In this document: in pieces, positions 42,505 through 52,407 of the stretch
Position numbering within the stretch: the first letter of the stretch is position 1
Layout: every line of letters begins with the position of its first letter
Assembly (NCBI RefSeq): GCF_022919215.1
Contig: NZ_CP095046.1
Coordinates: forward strand, 496,001-560,000
Reading direction: 5' to 3'
Length of the DNA: 64,000 bases
DNA from: Hymenobacter cellulosilyticus
GTDB lineage: Bacteria; Bacteroidota; Bacteroidia; Cytophagales; Hymenobacteraceae
Made by a program: the position numbers and the translations under genes
Notes under the pieces: generated by a model
Databases searched by the model: none
What the model saw: only the letters and a program-made list of their open reading frames with translations
Told to the model about the DNA's origin: nothing

Positions 42505-44493
42505 TTAGTAGGCCAGGAGTTTCTCGACCCGCTCGCGCAGGCGCTGCTGGGGCAGAAAGGCCTTTTCCAGCGGCGGCGAGAAGGGAATGGCCGTGTCCAG
42601 GGAAGCTACGCGCTGCACCGGGCCGTCGAGGTGCTCGAAGCAGTGCTCGGCAATCCAGGCCGCAATTTCGCCGCCAATGCCGCCCGTAAGTGTGTCTTCG
42701 TGGAAGAGAATAACGCGGCCGGTTTTGAGCACCGTAGCCCGCACGGCTTCTTCGTCCCAGGGCAGCAGGGTGCGCAAGTCCAGAATGTCGCAGTCCAGAT
42801 TCAGCTCTTCGGCCAGAGCGGTAGCCCAGTGTACGCCGGCCCCGTAGGTGATGATGCTCAGCTCGGAGCCTTCCCGGGCCAGGGCCGCCTTGCCGATGGG
42901 CGTGGTGTAGTAGGCATCCGGCACCGGCCCGCTGACAGAGCGGTAAAGCATCTTGTGCTCGAAGTAAATCACTGGGTTGGGGTCTTCGATGGCCGCGTTG
43001 AGCAGGCCTTTGGCGTCGTGGGGATTTGAAGGATACACCACTTTCAGGCCCGGGGTGTGGGTAAACCAGGCCTCGTTGCTTTGGGAGTGAAACGGCCCGG
43101 CGGCCGAGCCGGCCCCGGTGGGCATCCGCACCACCACGTCGGCATTCTGTCCCCAGCGGTAGTGGCTTTTGGCCAAGTTATTCACAATCTGGTTGAAGCC
43201 GCAGGTCACAAAGTCGGCAAACTGCATTTCGACCATGGCCTTCTTGCGCCGGATGCTCAGGCCCAGGCCCGCGCCCACAATGGCCGACTCGCACAAGGGC
43301 GTGTTGCGCACCCGCCCCTTGCCGAACTGCCCCACGAAGCCTTCGGTTACCTTGAACACCCCGCCGTAGTCGGCAATGTCCTGGCCCATGAGTACCAGCT
43401 CGGGGTAGCGCTCCATGCTTTGGCGCAGCGCGTCACTGATGGCGTCGACGTAGCGCTTGTCCGTTGCAGGCTGTTGGTTGTCACTTGTTAATTGAAGCGC
43501 AGCATCGGCCTCGAAGGGCTGGTACATGTCGGCTATTTCCTGCTCGATGCTGGCCGTGGGCATGGGTGTGGCGTCGGCTACGCGCAAACCTTCCTCGATT
43601 TCGCGCTTGATGGTTTCGCGGAAGCGCATGCGGGCCTCCTCGTCCAGGATGCCTTCCTGCAAAAGCCACTTCTCGTAGTTCTCAACCGGGTCTTTCTGGG
43701 CCCATTCCTCAAACAGCTCCTGGGGCACATACTTGGTGCCGCTAGCTTCCTCGTGGCCGCGCATCCGGAACGTTAGGGCCTCCAGCAGCACGGGCCGCGG
43801 ATTCTGGCGCAGGTCTTCGGCCAGGCGGCGTACCGTGTCATACACTTCCAGCACGTTGTTGCCGTCTACCTGCACGGCTTCCATGCCGTAGGCCGGGCCT
43901 TTGTCGATGAAGTAGTTGAAGCGGAACTGCTCCTTGCTGGGCGTACTCAGGCCGTAGCCGTTGTTTTCGATGATGAAGATAACCGGCAGCTGCCACACGG
44001 CGGCCACGTTGAGGGCCTCGTGGAAGTCGCCCTCGGAGGCCCCACCGTCGCCGCTGTAGGTTACCGTGACGCGGGGCTCCTTATCCAGCAAATCGGCCAG
44101 GGCAATACCGCCGGCCACGGCCAGCTGGGGGCCTAGGTGACTAATCATACCCACGATGTGGTGCTCGTTGGTGCCGAAGTGGAAGCTCCGGTCCCGGCCC
44201 TTGGTGTAGCCGGTGGTTTTGCCCTGCCACTGGGCAAAGAGGCGGTCCAGGGGCACGTTGCGGCCGGTAAAGACGCCCAGGTTGCGGTGCAGGGGCAGAA
44301 TGTACTCGTCCGGGTTCAGGGCCAGGGTGCTACCCACCGAAATGGCTTCCTGCCCAATGCCCGAAAACCACTTGCTGACCTTGCCCTGGCGCAGCAGAAT
44401 CAGCATTTTCTCCTCAATCATGCGGGGCTTGAGCAGCCCTTGGTAGAGGTGGAGCAGGATATCGTTGGAGTAGTCTTTCCGGTCGAAATTCAT
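42505..44493 (-). CDS. 2-oxoacid dehydrogenase E1, fused alpha and beta subunits
   Basis: A 662-residue ThDP enzyme with E1-alpha (about 1-330) and E1-beta (about 345-662) in one chain. Alpha shows GIGQEAISVGSTLALNPDEY, the ThDP motif GDGGASEGDFHEALN (about 148) and HGRG-like RMRGHEEASGTKY; beta shows ADYGGVFKVTEGFVGQFG and MPTGAGSAAGPFHSQSNEAW. In Bacteroidota such fusions act on branched-chain 2-oxoacids or pyruvate; substrate cannot be fixed by eye. The ATG at 44493 is chosen; a longer reading upstream is not conserved. Its E2 is not adjacent. A -7 promoter box is 28 bases upstream. Confidence 0.93.
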   Translation of the reverse strand: MNFDRKDYSNDILLHLYQGLLKPRMIEEKMLILLRQGKVSKWFSGIGQEAISVGSTLALNPDEYILPLHRNLGVFTGRNVPLDRLFAQWQGKTTGYTKGRDRSFHFGTNEHHIVGMISHLGPQLAVAGGIALADLLDKEPRVTVTYSGDGGASEGDFHEALNVAAVWQLPVIFIIENNGYGLSTPSKEQFRFNYFIDKGPAYGMEAVQVDGNNVLEVYDTVRRLAEDLRQNPRPVLLEALTFRMRGHEEASGTKYVPQELFEEWAQKDPVENYEKWLLQEGILDEEARMRFRETIKREIEEGLRVADATPMPTASIEQEIADMYQPFEADAALQLTSDNQQPATDKRYVDAISDALRQSMERYPELVLMGQDIADYGGVFKVTEGFVGQFGKGRVRNTPLCESAIVGAGLGLSIRRKKAMVEMQFADFVTCGFNQIVNNLAKSHYRWGQNADVVVRMPTGAGSAAGPFHSQSNEAWFTHTPGLKVVYPSNPHDAKGLLNAAIEDPNPVIYFEHKMLYRSVSGPVPDAYYTTPIGKAALAREGSELSIITYGAGVHWATALAEELNLDCDILDLRTLLPWDEEAVRATVLKTGRVILFHEDTLTGGIGGEIAAWIAEHCFEHLDGPVQRVASLDTAIPFSPPLEKAFLPQQRLRERVEKLLAY

Positions 44494-44521
44494 ACGGGGG
44501 AGGGTGGGTAGTAAGCGGGGC

Positions 44522-44544
44522 AAAAGTACAGGTTTGGACGAAAG
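44522..44544 (-). promoter_or_regulatory. Promoter-bearing 23-bp repeat, copy 1
   Basis: AAAAGTACAGGTTTGGACG plus AAAG, identical to 45040-45062. On the minus strand it reads into TACTTTTG (44521-44528), a TAnnTTTG box for the E1 gene. Confidence 0.55.
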
Positions 44545-44564
44545 ACGCATTGCCCCGCTGCCTC

Positions 44565-45005
44565 CTATCCTATATCGTCGGAAAACAGCCGCCGCAACGG
44601 TGCCTGGAACACGACCTTCAGCAGCACCAGGGCCACCGTCAGAAGCTGCGCCCAGACGAGGTATTGCACAGGCCATGACTCCGGATAGGTCAGGTACCAG
44701 CCAAACACGGGAGAATACATCCTCACATCAAGAAAGCCGGCCGACTTATACAGCCCCGCAACGCTCAGCGCTATGCTCACCGCCGCTAGCAGAGCGCCCC
44801 ACCAAGCTCTCCCCATCATCAGCCAGAAATAGGAAGGGGCAAGCAGCAAGTACTCCACCAGAAACAGAATACCTGCCACCGGAAATACAAACAGGCAACC
44901 CTGCCCGCTGCACTTGCCGATTTCGTGCCAGGCCGAAGTCAGAACCAAGGCTATTACACTTGCTAACAGCAGTATGGAGACTAATGCTTTTACATAGTGT
45001 TTCAT
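44565..45005 (-). CDS. Small integral membrane protein
   Basis: A 146-residue protein with about four hydrophobic helices: VSILLLASVIALVLTS, FPVAGILFLVEYLLLAPSY, WWGALLAAVSIALSVAG and WAQLLTVALVLLKVVF. A CSGQGC pair lies between the first two. No family recognised. It stands between two copies of a 23-bp promoter-like repeat, which suggests insertion or duplication of its upstream region. Confidence 0.6.
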   Translation of the reverse strand: MKHYVKALVSILLLASVIALVLTSAWHEIGKCSGQGCLFVFPVAGILFLVEYLLLAPSYFWLMMGRAWWGALLAAVSIALSVAGLYKSAGFLDVRMYSPVFGWYLTYPESWPVQYLVWAQLLTVALVLLKVVFQAPLRRLFSDDIG

Positions 45006-45039
45006 TTATTACTGATTCAGCCGTGGAAGTAAGCAGAAT

Positions 45040-45062
45040 AAAAGTACAGGTTTGGACGAAAG
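45040..45062 (-). repeat. 23-bp repeat, copy 2
   Basis: Same 23 bases as 44522-44544, upstream of the membrane protein gene. Here the box is TACTTTTA, one base off the -7 consensus. Confidence 0.55.
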
Positions 45063-45144
45063 GAAAATTGTTGGCCTGGCTTTGTGAAATAGGCCGGCCG
45101 GCGGCATCTATCTTTGGAATCCATTTTCCTTCTCTATCCTTAGT

Positions 45145-47876
45145 ATGACCCGAATTCTACTTACCAATACTACTCTTGCTGTATTGAGCGCAGCTTTTGC
45201 TCAAGCGCAACAGCTCGACACCTTAGCGAGGCGCCAACCAGCACTGCTTACACCACAGTCAGTGGTGAGTTTTCCTCCTGACAGCTTTGTGCTTGGCCAT
45301 TTTGTTTGTACAGCGAAAGGCCTACCCATAACCCAGGTAAGTACCCAGGTAAGTTCGCCTTCGTTTACCACCGTTCAGCCCGTCCTCAGCCGCATTGCCG
45401 GGGTGCAGGTTACGCCCTACTCCGGGGCGCCCGGGGCCTGGGCTACGGTCCGCATCCGGGGGTGGCCAACGTGACCAGCAGCAGTCAGCCCTTGTATGTA
45501 GTCGACGGCATTCCGGTTTATAATATGGATGCCAAGCCTGAAAACTGGACCGGCTTGTACCGCTTTATCAACGAGACGCAGTACGCGCCGGTGAAAGAGC
45601 CGGTGCCTTTCTCCCCGATGGGCAACCCGCTGCTCGATTTGCCGGTGGCCGACATCGACCAAGTGGAAGTGCTGAAAGGAGCCGCCGCTACGGCGCAGTA
45701 TGGTATTCAGGGCACCAACGGGGTTATTCGTATCAGTACCCGCCGCGGCGCCGACGGCCTCGCGCTGGCCCAACCGCTGCGGGTGCGCTACGCTGGCTGG
45801 GGCGGCTTGCAGCAAGTACGCCAGCGCTACGACCTGCTCGATGCCCGCCAGTACGCCGAACTGGCCAATGAGGCCGCCCGCAACGACGGGAACAGCCCTC
45901 CTTACTCAGCAGCCGAGCTCAACAACCTGTCCGGCGTCGACTGGCAGGACAAGGCCTTCCGGGTGGCGGGCATGCAAAGCCACAACCTGAGTGTGGATGG
46001 GCTCACCGCGCATGGCACGCGCTACTACGTGGCCGCCGATTACCTGCGGCAAGGTGGGGTACTGATCAACTCCCAGCTAAGCCGCTACAGCCTGCGGGCC
46101 AACGTCGAGCAGCAGCTGGGCCGCAAGCTGACGGTCAGCGCCAAAGTAGCCGGCAGCCAGCTGGATCAGAAGCAGCCGGGCTTCCAGTCGGATGCCAGTA
46201 GTACGCTGGCCACCCTGCTCCAGGCCCGGCCCATTCTGCCTCCGCCTTCAACCAACCCGTATTACACCTTTAACCCAATGCGGGATCTGGAGGAAGTATA
46301 CTTCCAGCCGCGCACCCGCCGCCTGCTGGCCCAGCTGCGGCTTAGCTACCAAGTTACCCCCGCGCTCAGCCTGCGGGCCTATGCCAGCCGCGAACAGGCC
46401 AAGCTGGCGGGCAATTTCCACGTAAAGCCCACCACCGTACCCGATGGCACCGTCATTGGCTACGAGCAGAGCGCCGATTCGGAAACCAAAACCGCTGTGT
46501 ATGGCTCAGAGCTCAGCTACCAACAGACGCTGGGCGACCGGCATGGCCTTAGCGCCAGTCTGCACTACCAGCAGCAGCAGTACGAGCGCAGCCAAAATCA
46601 GGAACGCCGGACTACCTACGCCTATCTAAACAACCCAGCCAGCATAGGTACAGCCTATATTCGGACGGAGATGGAAACCGAGCCGCTGCGCAACGCCACG
46701 GCGGCTGTAGCTTACGTGTACGACAAACGGTACGAGCTGCGGGCTTCCATGCGGTCCGATTTTATACTGGCCACCGATGACAGCAAAGAGATTCACCGCT
46801 GGTTTCCAGGGGCCGAGCTACGCTGGCATCTGGGTCAGGAGGCTTTCTTGGCCGATGTGGCCAGCCTTAGTGCCCTCTCCCTACAGGCCGGGGCCGGCCG
46901 CACCCGTAGCTTCTACTCCTTTGATCAAACCGACCAGGTGGATGCCGGCCTGCACCTGGGCATGCTGCACGACAAGCTGACCCTCGACGCGCAGGTATAC
47001 CGTCGCCGGACGGAGGATGCCCAAGCCACGCTCACGACGGTATTCTTCGGCACCAATGGCCCCATCACGTCTTATTACTCGCCTCAAATTGAACTCCGGA
47101 ACCAGGGTGTGGAGCTGACGCTGGGTGGTTCCTGGCAGCTTGGTCAGTTCCGGGGCCTGAGCACCGTAGCCGTGGCGGCCAACAAGAACGAAGTAACGGA
47201 AATACGCTTCGGCACCTACTCCATCGACAAAGTGAACGAGCTCGAGAAAGGCCAGTCCGTGAGCCGCTTCTTCGTATTTGAGCAGCAAGGCACTTACCCC
47301 GCCAGTTCGCCCGAAGCTGGCCGGGTCCGCTTCCGCGACCGGAACAACAACGGGCAGTTCGACTACGGCGACGGCCAGTATCAGGGCAGCGGGTTGCCCC
47401 GCCGCACGCTCAACCTGTACCAGCAGCTGCACTGGCAGCGCTGGCAGCTCGAAGCCCAACTCGATGGCCTGTTCGGGTATCAGATCCTCAACACCACGCT
47501 CGTCGGGCTCGACCGGCCCACGGGCAATAGTAACGCTTCGGTCCGGGCCTTAGACTACTGGACTCCCAACAACCAGAATACTTCCGTGCCCAAGCCTGGG
47601 CGCGCGGCCTCCTATGGGCCATTCAGCGACCAGGACCTGGCTAGCGGCAACCACGTCCGCCTGTCGCAGCTCATGCTTAGCTATGAAGTACTTAATACGG
47701 AAGCCCGGCGCCTGAGTGTATGGGTGGGCGGGCAGAACCTGTTTGTTACGGGCTCCTACCGCGGCTTCGACCCCAACGTGAGCAGCGGCGGCGCCTCTCC
47801 TCTGCTAGCCGGCCAGGATGCCAGCGTGTATCCCGTAGCCCGGGTGTGGCAGCTAGGTGTGCGCGGGCAGTTCTAG
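45145..47876 (+). CDS. SusC/RagA-type TonB-linked outer membrane receptor (frameshifted)
   Basis: About 910 residues after adding one G to the run 45458-45462, which joins VLSRIAGVQVTP and RIRG to VANVTSSSQPLYVVDGIPV. A signal peptide (ending AAFAQAQ) leads to a plug domain with the SusC hallmark PLYVVDGIPV (about 116) and VEVLKGAAATAQYGIQGTNG; the rest is a barrel ending in VWQLGVRGQF. The usual N-terminal carboxypeptidase-D-like repeat is missing or very short, and no SusD gene follows, so it is an orphan receptor. It imports an unknown large nutrient. Confidence 0.88.
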
Positions 47877-47955
47877 ACGAGTGAGCTGAACCCGAACCTC
47901 CGCGCTACTCCAGGGGTTATTGCAGTACTATTTCCGCTTCCTACTATCTTGCCCT

Positions 47956-49235
47956 ATGATTCAATTCGAAGAATTCACCCTCGCCAACGGCCTGCGCTGC
48001 ATCGTGCACGAAGACCACTCGACGCCCATTGCCGTACTCAACGTGCTCTATAATGTGGGCTCACGCGACGAGGACGTGGAACACACCGGCTTTGCCCACC
48101 TCTTTGAGCACCTCATGTTCTCGGGCTCGGTCAATATTCCCAACTACGACGAGCCCTTGCAGTACGTGGGCGGCGAAAACAACGCCTTTACCTCCCCGAC
48201 ATCACCAACTACTACCTGACGCTGCCCGCGGCCAACATCGAAACCGGCTTCTGGCTCGAATCGGACCGGATGCTGGGTTTGGCCTTCTCCGAAAACGGGC
48301 TCGAAGTACAGCGCAAAGTGGTGGTCGAGGAGTTTAAGCAGAACTACCTCAACCAGCCCTACGGCGACGTGTGGCTGAAGCTGCGCCCTTTGGCCTACCA
48401 GCAGCACCCATACCAGTGGCCCACCATCGGCAAGGAAATCAGCCACATCGAAAACGCGGTAATGGACGACGTGCGGGCCTTTTTTGCCAAGCACTACTCC
48501 CCTGCCAACGCCATTCTGGTCATTGCCGGCGCCGTCACGGTAGCCGAAGCCCGCCGCCTGGCCGAAAAGTGGTTTGAGCCCATCCCCGGCGGCACCCGCT
48601 ACGAGCGGCAGCTGCCCGCCGAGCCCCGGCAGACAGCCCCGCGCCACCTCGACGTGGTAGCCGACGTGCCGGTCAGCGCTTATTATAAAGTATACCACAT
48701 TCCGGCCCGCTCCGCCGCCGATTACCACACCGTCGACCTGCTCAGCGACGTGCTGGGCCGGGGCAAATCGGCCCGCCTCCACCAGCGCCTGGTGAAAGAC
48801 CGGCAGCTGTTCAACTCCGTTTCGGCTTCCTGCAGCGGTTCCCTTGAGCCTGGCCTGCTCGTCATCAGCGGCCGTCTGAACAGCGGCATTACGATGGAAG
48901 CCGCCGACGCCGCTGTGGAAGAAGTAGTGGCCGAGCTGCGGCAGGAGCTGGTTTCGGCGCAGGAGCTAGAGAAAGTGAAAAACCAGGCCGAAGCCACCAT
49001 CGTCTTCGAGGAAATTGAGCTGCTCAACCGCGCCATGACGTTGGCCTACTTCAAACTGCTCGGCAACACGGACCTGATCAATCAGGAAAGTGCGAAAGTG
49101 CAGGCCGTAACGGCCGAAGGACTGCGGGCCGCCGCCCAGGAGTACCTCCGCCCCGACAACAGCAGCACGCTTTTCTACCGGGCCCAGGCCGAGGTAGCCA
49201 CTACTCCCCTGGTCACTGCTGATTCCGAGGAATAA
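47956..49235 (+). CDS. M16-family zinc metallopeptidase (frameshifted)
   Basis: A 426-residue inverzincin-type peptidase. Start MIQFEEFTLANGLRCIVHED; the inverted zinc motif HLFEHL is at about 48-53, with the usual HTGFAHLFEHLMFSGS context. The frame breaks at the C4 run 48194-48197; one more C restores NNAFTSPDITNYYLTLPA. The C-terminal half shows YKVYHIPARSAADYHTVDLL, typical of the second M16 repeat. Cytoplasmic or periplasmic location is unclear because no signal is visible. Confidence 0.93.
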
Positions 49236-49257
49236 ACTGCGTGAGCCTATTTGGTAT

Positions 49258-49311
49258 AAGACCATAAAAGAAGCCCCGTCGGATATCCGACGGGGCTTCT
49301 TTTATGGTCTT
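49258..49311. terminator. Perfect 54-base palindrome, bidirectional terminator
   Basis: Two 27-base arms with no loop, arm beginning AAGACCATAAAAGAAGCCCC, between the convergent M16 and exported-protein genes. Confidence 0.9.
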
Positions 49312-49331
49312 GCACGTGGCGGAAGCTGGGC

Positions 49332-49943
49332 TTACCAGCCGCTACCGGAGGAAGAACCCCAGCCGTTGTCAGCTTTCTTGGCCGGAGCCTTTTTGGCGGG
49401 TGCGGCAGCCTTTTTGGGCGCGGCCTCCGCGGTGGCAGCACCGGCGCTGCTTACTTTCTTGCTAGCCGATGCCGACGCTGTAGCAGTCTTGGCGGCCGGA
49501 GCTGCTACGGGGGCAGCTACTTCGGTTGTCGTTACGGCGGGCTGAGCTGGAGCAGTGGCTTCTACCATTGGGGCCGGAGCCGTCGTGGAGGTATTGGTAC
49601 TTACGTTACGCTTGATGTATGGAGCCAGCGGCCGGCCCCGGTAGTCCATCCGGACGCGGTGCGAAGGAGCAGCTGTGAAGCCGGGAGCAATGGCAAAGCC
49701 ATTCGACTGGGGAACAGACTCAGTAGCGGCAGCGGCAGGAGCAGCGAAACCACTGCTGGCAGCCGGATCAGTGGCAGCAGCTGGGGTTGTGGCCGTAGCC
49801 GGAGCAGCCGCTGGAGCGGTTTCGGCGCCCCACGAGTCGGCGGGCTTCTTAGCAGCCGGCTTCGAGCGGCTTTGCTGGGCTAGTGCGTTCGAGGTGCTCA
49901 ACACGGCAACCAACAAAAGGCACGAAAAAACGGGACGTAGCAT
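49332..49943 (-). CDS. Exported Ala/Pro-rich protein with DYRGRP motif
   Basis: A 203-residue exported protein from the ATG at 49943 (signal MLRPVFSCLLLVAVLSTSNA). A low-complexity Ala/Pro/Thr region surrounds one conserved island, GFAIAPGFTAAPSHRVRMDY followed by RGRPLAPYIKRN. The same APG...DYxGRP pattern occurs in the two genes upstream, so these three form a family. The end is Gly/Ser/Trp-rich (NGWGSSSGSGW). The reading is intact. Role unknown; an envelope or surface protein is likely. Confidence 0.65.
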   Translation of the reverse strand: MLRPVFSCLLLVAVLSTSNALAQQSRSKPAAKKPADSWGAETAPAAAPATATTPAAATDPAASSGFAAPAAAATESVPQSNGFAIAPGFTAAPSHRVRMDYRGRPLAPYIKRNVSTNTSTTAPAPMVEATAPAQPAVTTTEVAAPVAAPAAKTATASASASKKVSSAGAATAEAAPKKAAAPAKKAPAKKADNGWGSSSGSGW

Positions 49944-50071
49944 AGCGAAAAAGGAGTGGTAGTAGAAAATTTGGTCAAGTCTACTACGCAGAAACTGTAG
50001 GATTTGTGCCTGAAACCACAAAAATATCTACTCCATTCCGAAGTATTGGAGTTAGCCGCATATTTTTCTTG

Positions 50072-50394
50072 CTATTGCTTGCGTGCCGGCGCGGTCTTCT
50101 CCGACGAAATTGTGGAACTGAAGGAAGCGGGCTTGGCTACTTTCTTTTTGATGGGCCGGCCCATATAGTCGGTGCTGGGGGCGTGGGCATGTTGATGCGC
50201 ATTCCCGGGGCCAGCCGCTGCCGGTCCTCATCGGTGTAGCGCCGCGAATTGGAAACGCGGGCTACGGCCCGGGAGCGGCCAGGTGAAGCTTTCTTATGGT
50301 AGCCGCTGGCACGCTTGGTTTGGGCCTGAGCGGCGCACACGGGCAACAGAAAAGCCAGGCTCAACAGCCCGAAAATGAGTCGAGGGTACCGCAT
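50072..50394 (-). CDS. Exported basic protein with DYMGRP motif (frameshifted)
   Basis: About 107 residues after repair. Signal MRYPRLIFGLLSLAFLLPVC, then a basic region (KRASGYHKKASPGRSRAVAR). One added base at the G5 run 50177-50181 (C5 in the coding strand) restores APGMRINMPTPPSTDYMGRP followed by IKKKVAKPASFSS, ending in APARKQ. It shares the APGM...STDYxGRPxKKK pattern with the neighbours at 49332 and 50482. Confidence 0.62.
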
Positions 50395-50481
50395 TAGGCA
50401 ACAGGATTAAGTGAAACATACACTCCTGGTTCCTAATACGGTACCCTCGAGGGGTTAGGCCACGTTGAGCCTCACTAACTT

Positions 50482-51020
50482 TTATTCGCCCGAGGCAGCC
50501 GTCGTGGCAACGGTCGAAGACTTGGCGATTTTGGCAGCTACTTTAGCGTCCTGGCGCTTGGCCTTACGTACGGGGCGGCCCCAGTAATCGGTGCTGGTGC
50601 CGCGGTAAGGGGCCGTGTTCATGCCGGGCGCAATCATGACGCCGGAGGAGTGCATCATGGGGTCGTCGCTGGCTTCGTCGGTGGTAGTCTGCGCTACGGG
50701 AGCGGTAGTCAGGTTGCTTTTTGCTTTTTTCTTAAGTGGGCGGCCCCACCAGTCGGTGCTGGGCTTGTCGTGCAGGCTCAGGCTGACGCCGGGGCACTGC
50801 TCCAGCCCGTGTTGTAGCTGATAGCTTCGTTGGTGGTAGCAGTAGTGGTGGTAGCTGGAGCGGCTTCCTCCTTGGTGGGCGCATTAATGGTCCAGGGGTC
50901 CAGCTCGGGCTGCGACCAATCGGTGGCAGCAGCCGACGTACTTTTGGTCTGGGTTTGGGCCTGGGCCGAAGCGGCGCTAAGTACTACAAAGAAGAAAGCG
51001 GAAGACAGGAAACGGTTCAT
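50482..51020 (-). CDS. Exported protein with two DxWGRP/DYWGRP motifs (frameshifted)
   Basis: About 179 residues after repair. Signal MNRFLSSAFFFVVLSAASAQ. One base added to the G4 run 50791-50794 extends the reading from NTGWSSAPGVSL to HDKPSTDWWGRPLKKKAK, then GVMIAPGMNTAPYRGTSTDY and WGRPVRKAKRQD, ending TTAASGE. So it carries two copies of the motif found once in each of the two downstream genes. It is probably the parent of, or co-expressed with, these. Confidence 0.62.
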
Positions 51021-51204
51021 AACTCAGAGAAGGCGAAAGGATGAATAACAGACCAGGCGCATAGCCGTCGGCGGGTAGGCTCGAACGGGTGGCGCCCCGC
51101 GTTCAGTCTTCTTTGCCGCTTGTGAGAAGGAGTTTTGCAGCAATCGTACCAACTTTTTCGGCCGCCTGATCGGGCCCGGTTTATGTCCTGAATTTCAAGA
51201 CCCC

Positions 51205-51212
51205 TACCTTTG
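51205..51212 (+). promoter_or_regulatory. -7 promoter box (TACCTTTG) of pheS
   Basis: Exact TAnnTTTG match only 7 bases before the pheS ATG, which implies a leaderless or almost leaderless mRNA. Confidence 0.5.
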
Positions 51213-51219
51213 CCGCACT

Positions 51220-52263
51220 ATGCAGGACCAAATCAACCGCCTCCGCGCCGAAATCGAAGCTTACGACCTCTCCGCTCCCGACCAGCTGGAGCAGTTCCGC
51301 ATTGCCTTCACCGGGCGCAAAGGGCAACTGGCCGATTTGTTCGACCTTCTCAAAACTGTGCCGCAGGAGCAGCGCCGGGCCGTGGGTCAGGAGCTCAACC
51401 AGCTCAAACAGCTGGCCCTCGACAAGTTTGCCCAGCGCCAGCAGGAGCTCGAAGCCGCCACCCAGAACGCTCCCGCCGACCCAACGTTCGACTACACCTT
51501 GCCCGTGGTGCCCAACGCCCTGGGCACCCGCCACCCGCTGAGCTTGGTGCGCGAGGAAATGGTGCGCATCTTCTCCCGTATCGGGTTTAACGTAGCCGAA
51601 GGGCCCGAAATCGAGGACGACTGGCACAACTTCACGGCCCTCAACTTCCCCGAAAACCACCCGGCCCGCGACATGCAGGACACGTTCTTCGTGACCCGCA
51701 ACCCCAGTGACCCGACGCACGACGCGCTGCTGCGCACCCACACCAGCACGGTGCAAGTGCGGGTGATGGAAAGCCAGAAGCCACCTATCCGCAGCATTAT
51801 GCCGGGGCGGGTGTACCGCAACGAGGCCATTTCGGCCCGGGCCCACATGATGTTCCATCAGGTAGAGGGCATTTTCATTGACGAAGGCGTCAGCTTTGCC
51901 GACCTAAAGCAGACGGTGTATTACTTCGTGCAGGAAATGTTCGGGGCCGACATTAACATCCGCTTCCGGCCCTCCTTCTTCCCGTTCACCGAGCCCAGCG
52001 CCGAAATCGACATTACCTGCCTAATCTGCAAAGGCACGGGCTGCAACATCTGCAAGCAATCCGGCTGGGTGGAAATCGGGGGCTGCGGCATGGTCGACCC
52101 CAACGTGCTGGAGCAGTCCGGCATTGACGCGGAGAAATACTCGGGCTACGCCTGGGGTATGGGCATTGAGCGAATCACCATGCTCAAGTACCAGATTAAG
52201 GACCTGCGCCTGTTCACAGAAAACGACCTGCGCTTTCTACGGCAGTTTGAAGGCGTACAATAA
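51220..52263 (+). CDS. pheS: Phenylalanine-tRNA ligase alpha subunit
   Basis: Catalytic subunit of the alpha2-beta2 phenylalanyl-tRNA synthetase. 347 residues, normal. The N-terminal coiled coil is followed by the class II core: NFPENHPARDMQDTFFVTRN, RSIMPGRVYRNEAISARAHM (motif 2 region) and GIERITMLKYQIKDLRLF (motif 3). A CLICKGTGCNICKQSG stretch is present; similar Cys-rich insertions occur in several bacterial PheS proteins. Intact. pheT is not adjacent. Confidence 0.97.
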   Translation: MQDQINRLRAEIEAYDLSAPDQLEQFRIAFTGRKGQLADLFDLLKTVPQEQRRAVGQELNQLKQLALDKFAQRQQELEAATQNAPADPTFDYTLPVVPNALGTRHPLSLVREEMVRIFSRIGFNVAEGPEIEDDWHNFTALNFPENHPARDMQDTFFVTRNPSDPTHDALLRTHTSTVQVRVMESQKPPIRSIMPGRVYRNEAISARAHMMFHQVEGIFIDEGVSFADLKQTVYYFVQEMFGADINIRFRPSFFPFTEPSAEIDITCLICKGTGCNICKQSGWVEIGGCGMVDPNVLEQSGIDAEKYSGYAWGMGIERITMLKYQIKDLRLFTENDLRFLRQFEGVQ

Positions 52264-52341
52264 AGCGGGTCAAAAGATTGTTTACCATATACGCGGCCCG
52301 GAACAAGAACACACACGGGCCTCGTTGTGAAGCTACCATTA

Positions 52342-52387
52342 GTCGCCCGGTGGGCAATGCACCCAGCGGCATTGCCCACCGGGGCGA
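52342..52387. terminator. Long hairpin after pheS
   Basis: Stem of about 19 bp with one mismatch (left arm GTCGCCCGGTGGGCAATGC) and an 8-base loop; no T run, so it may also stabilise the mRNA. Confidence 0.6.
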
Positions 52388-52407
52388 CGCTCCTAAAACC
52401 AAATGCT

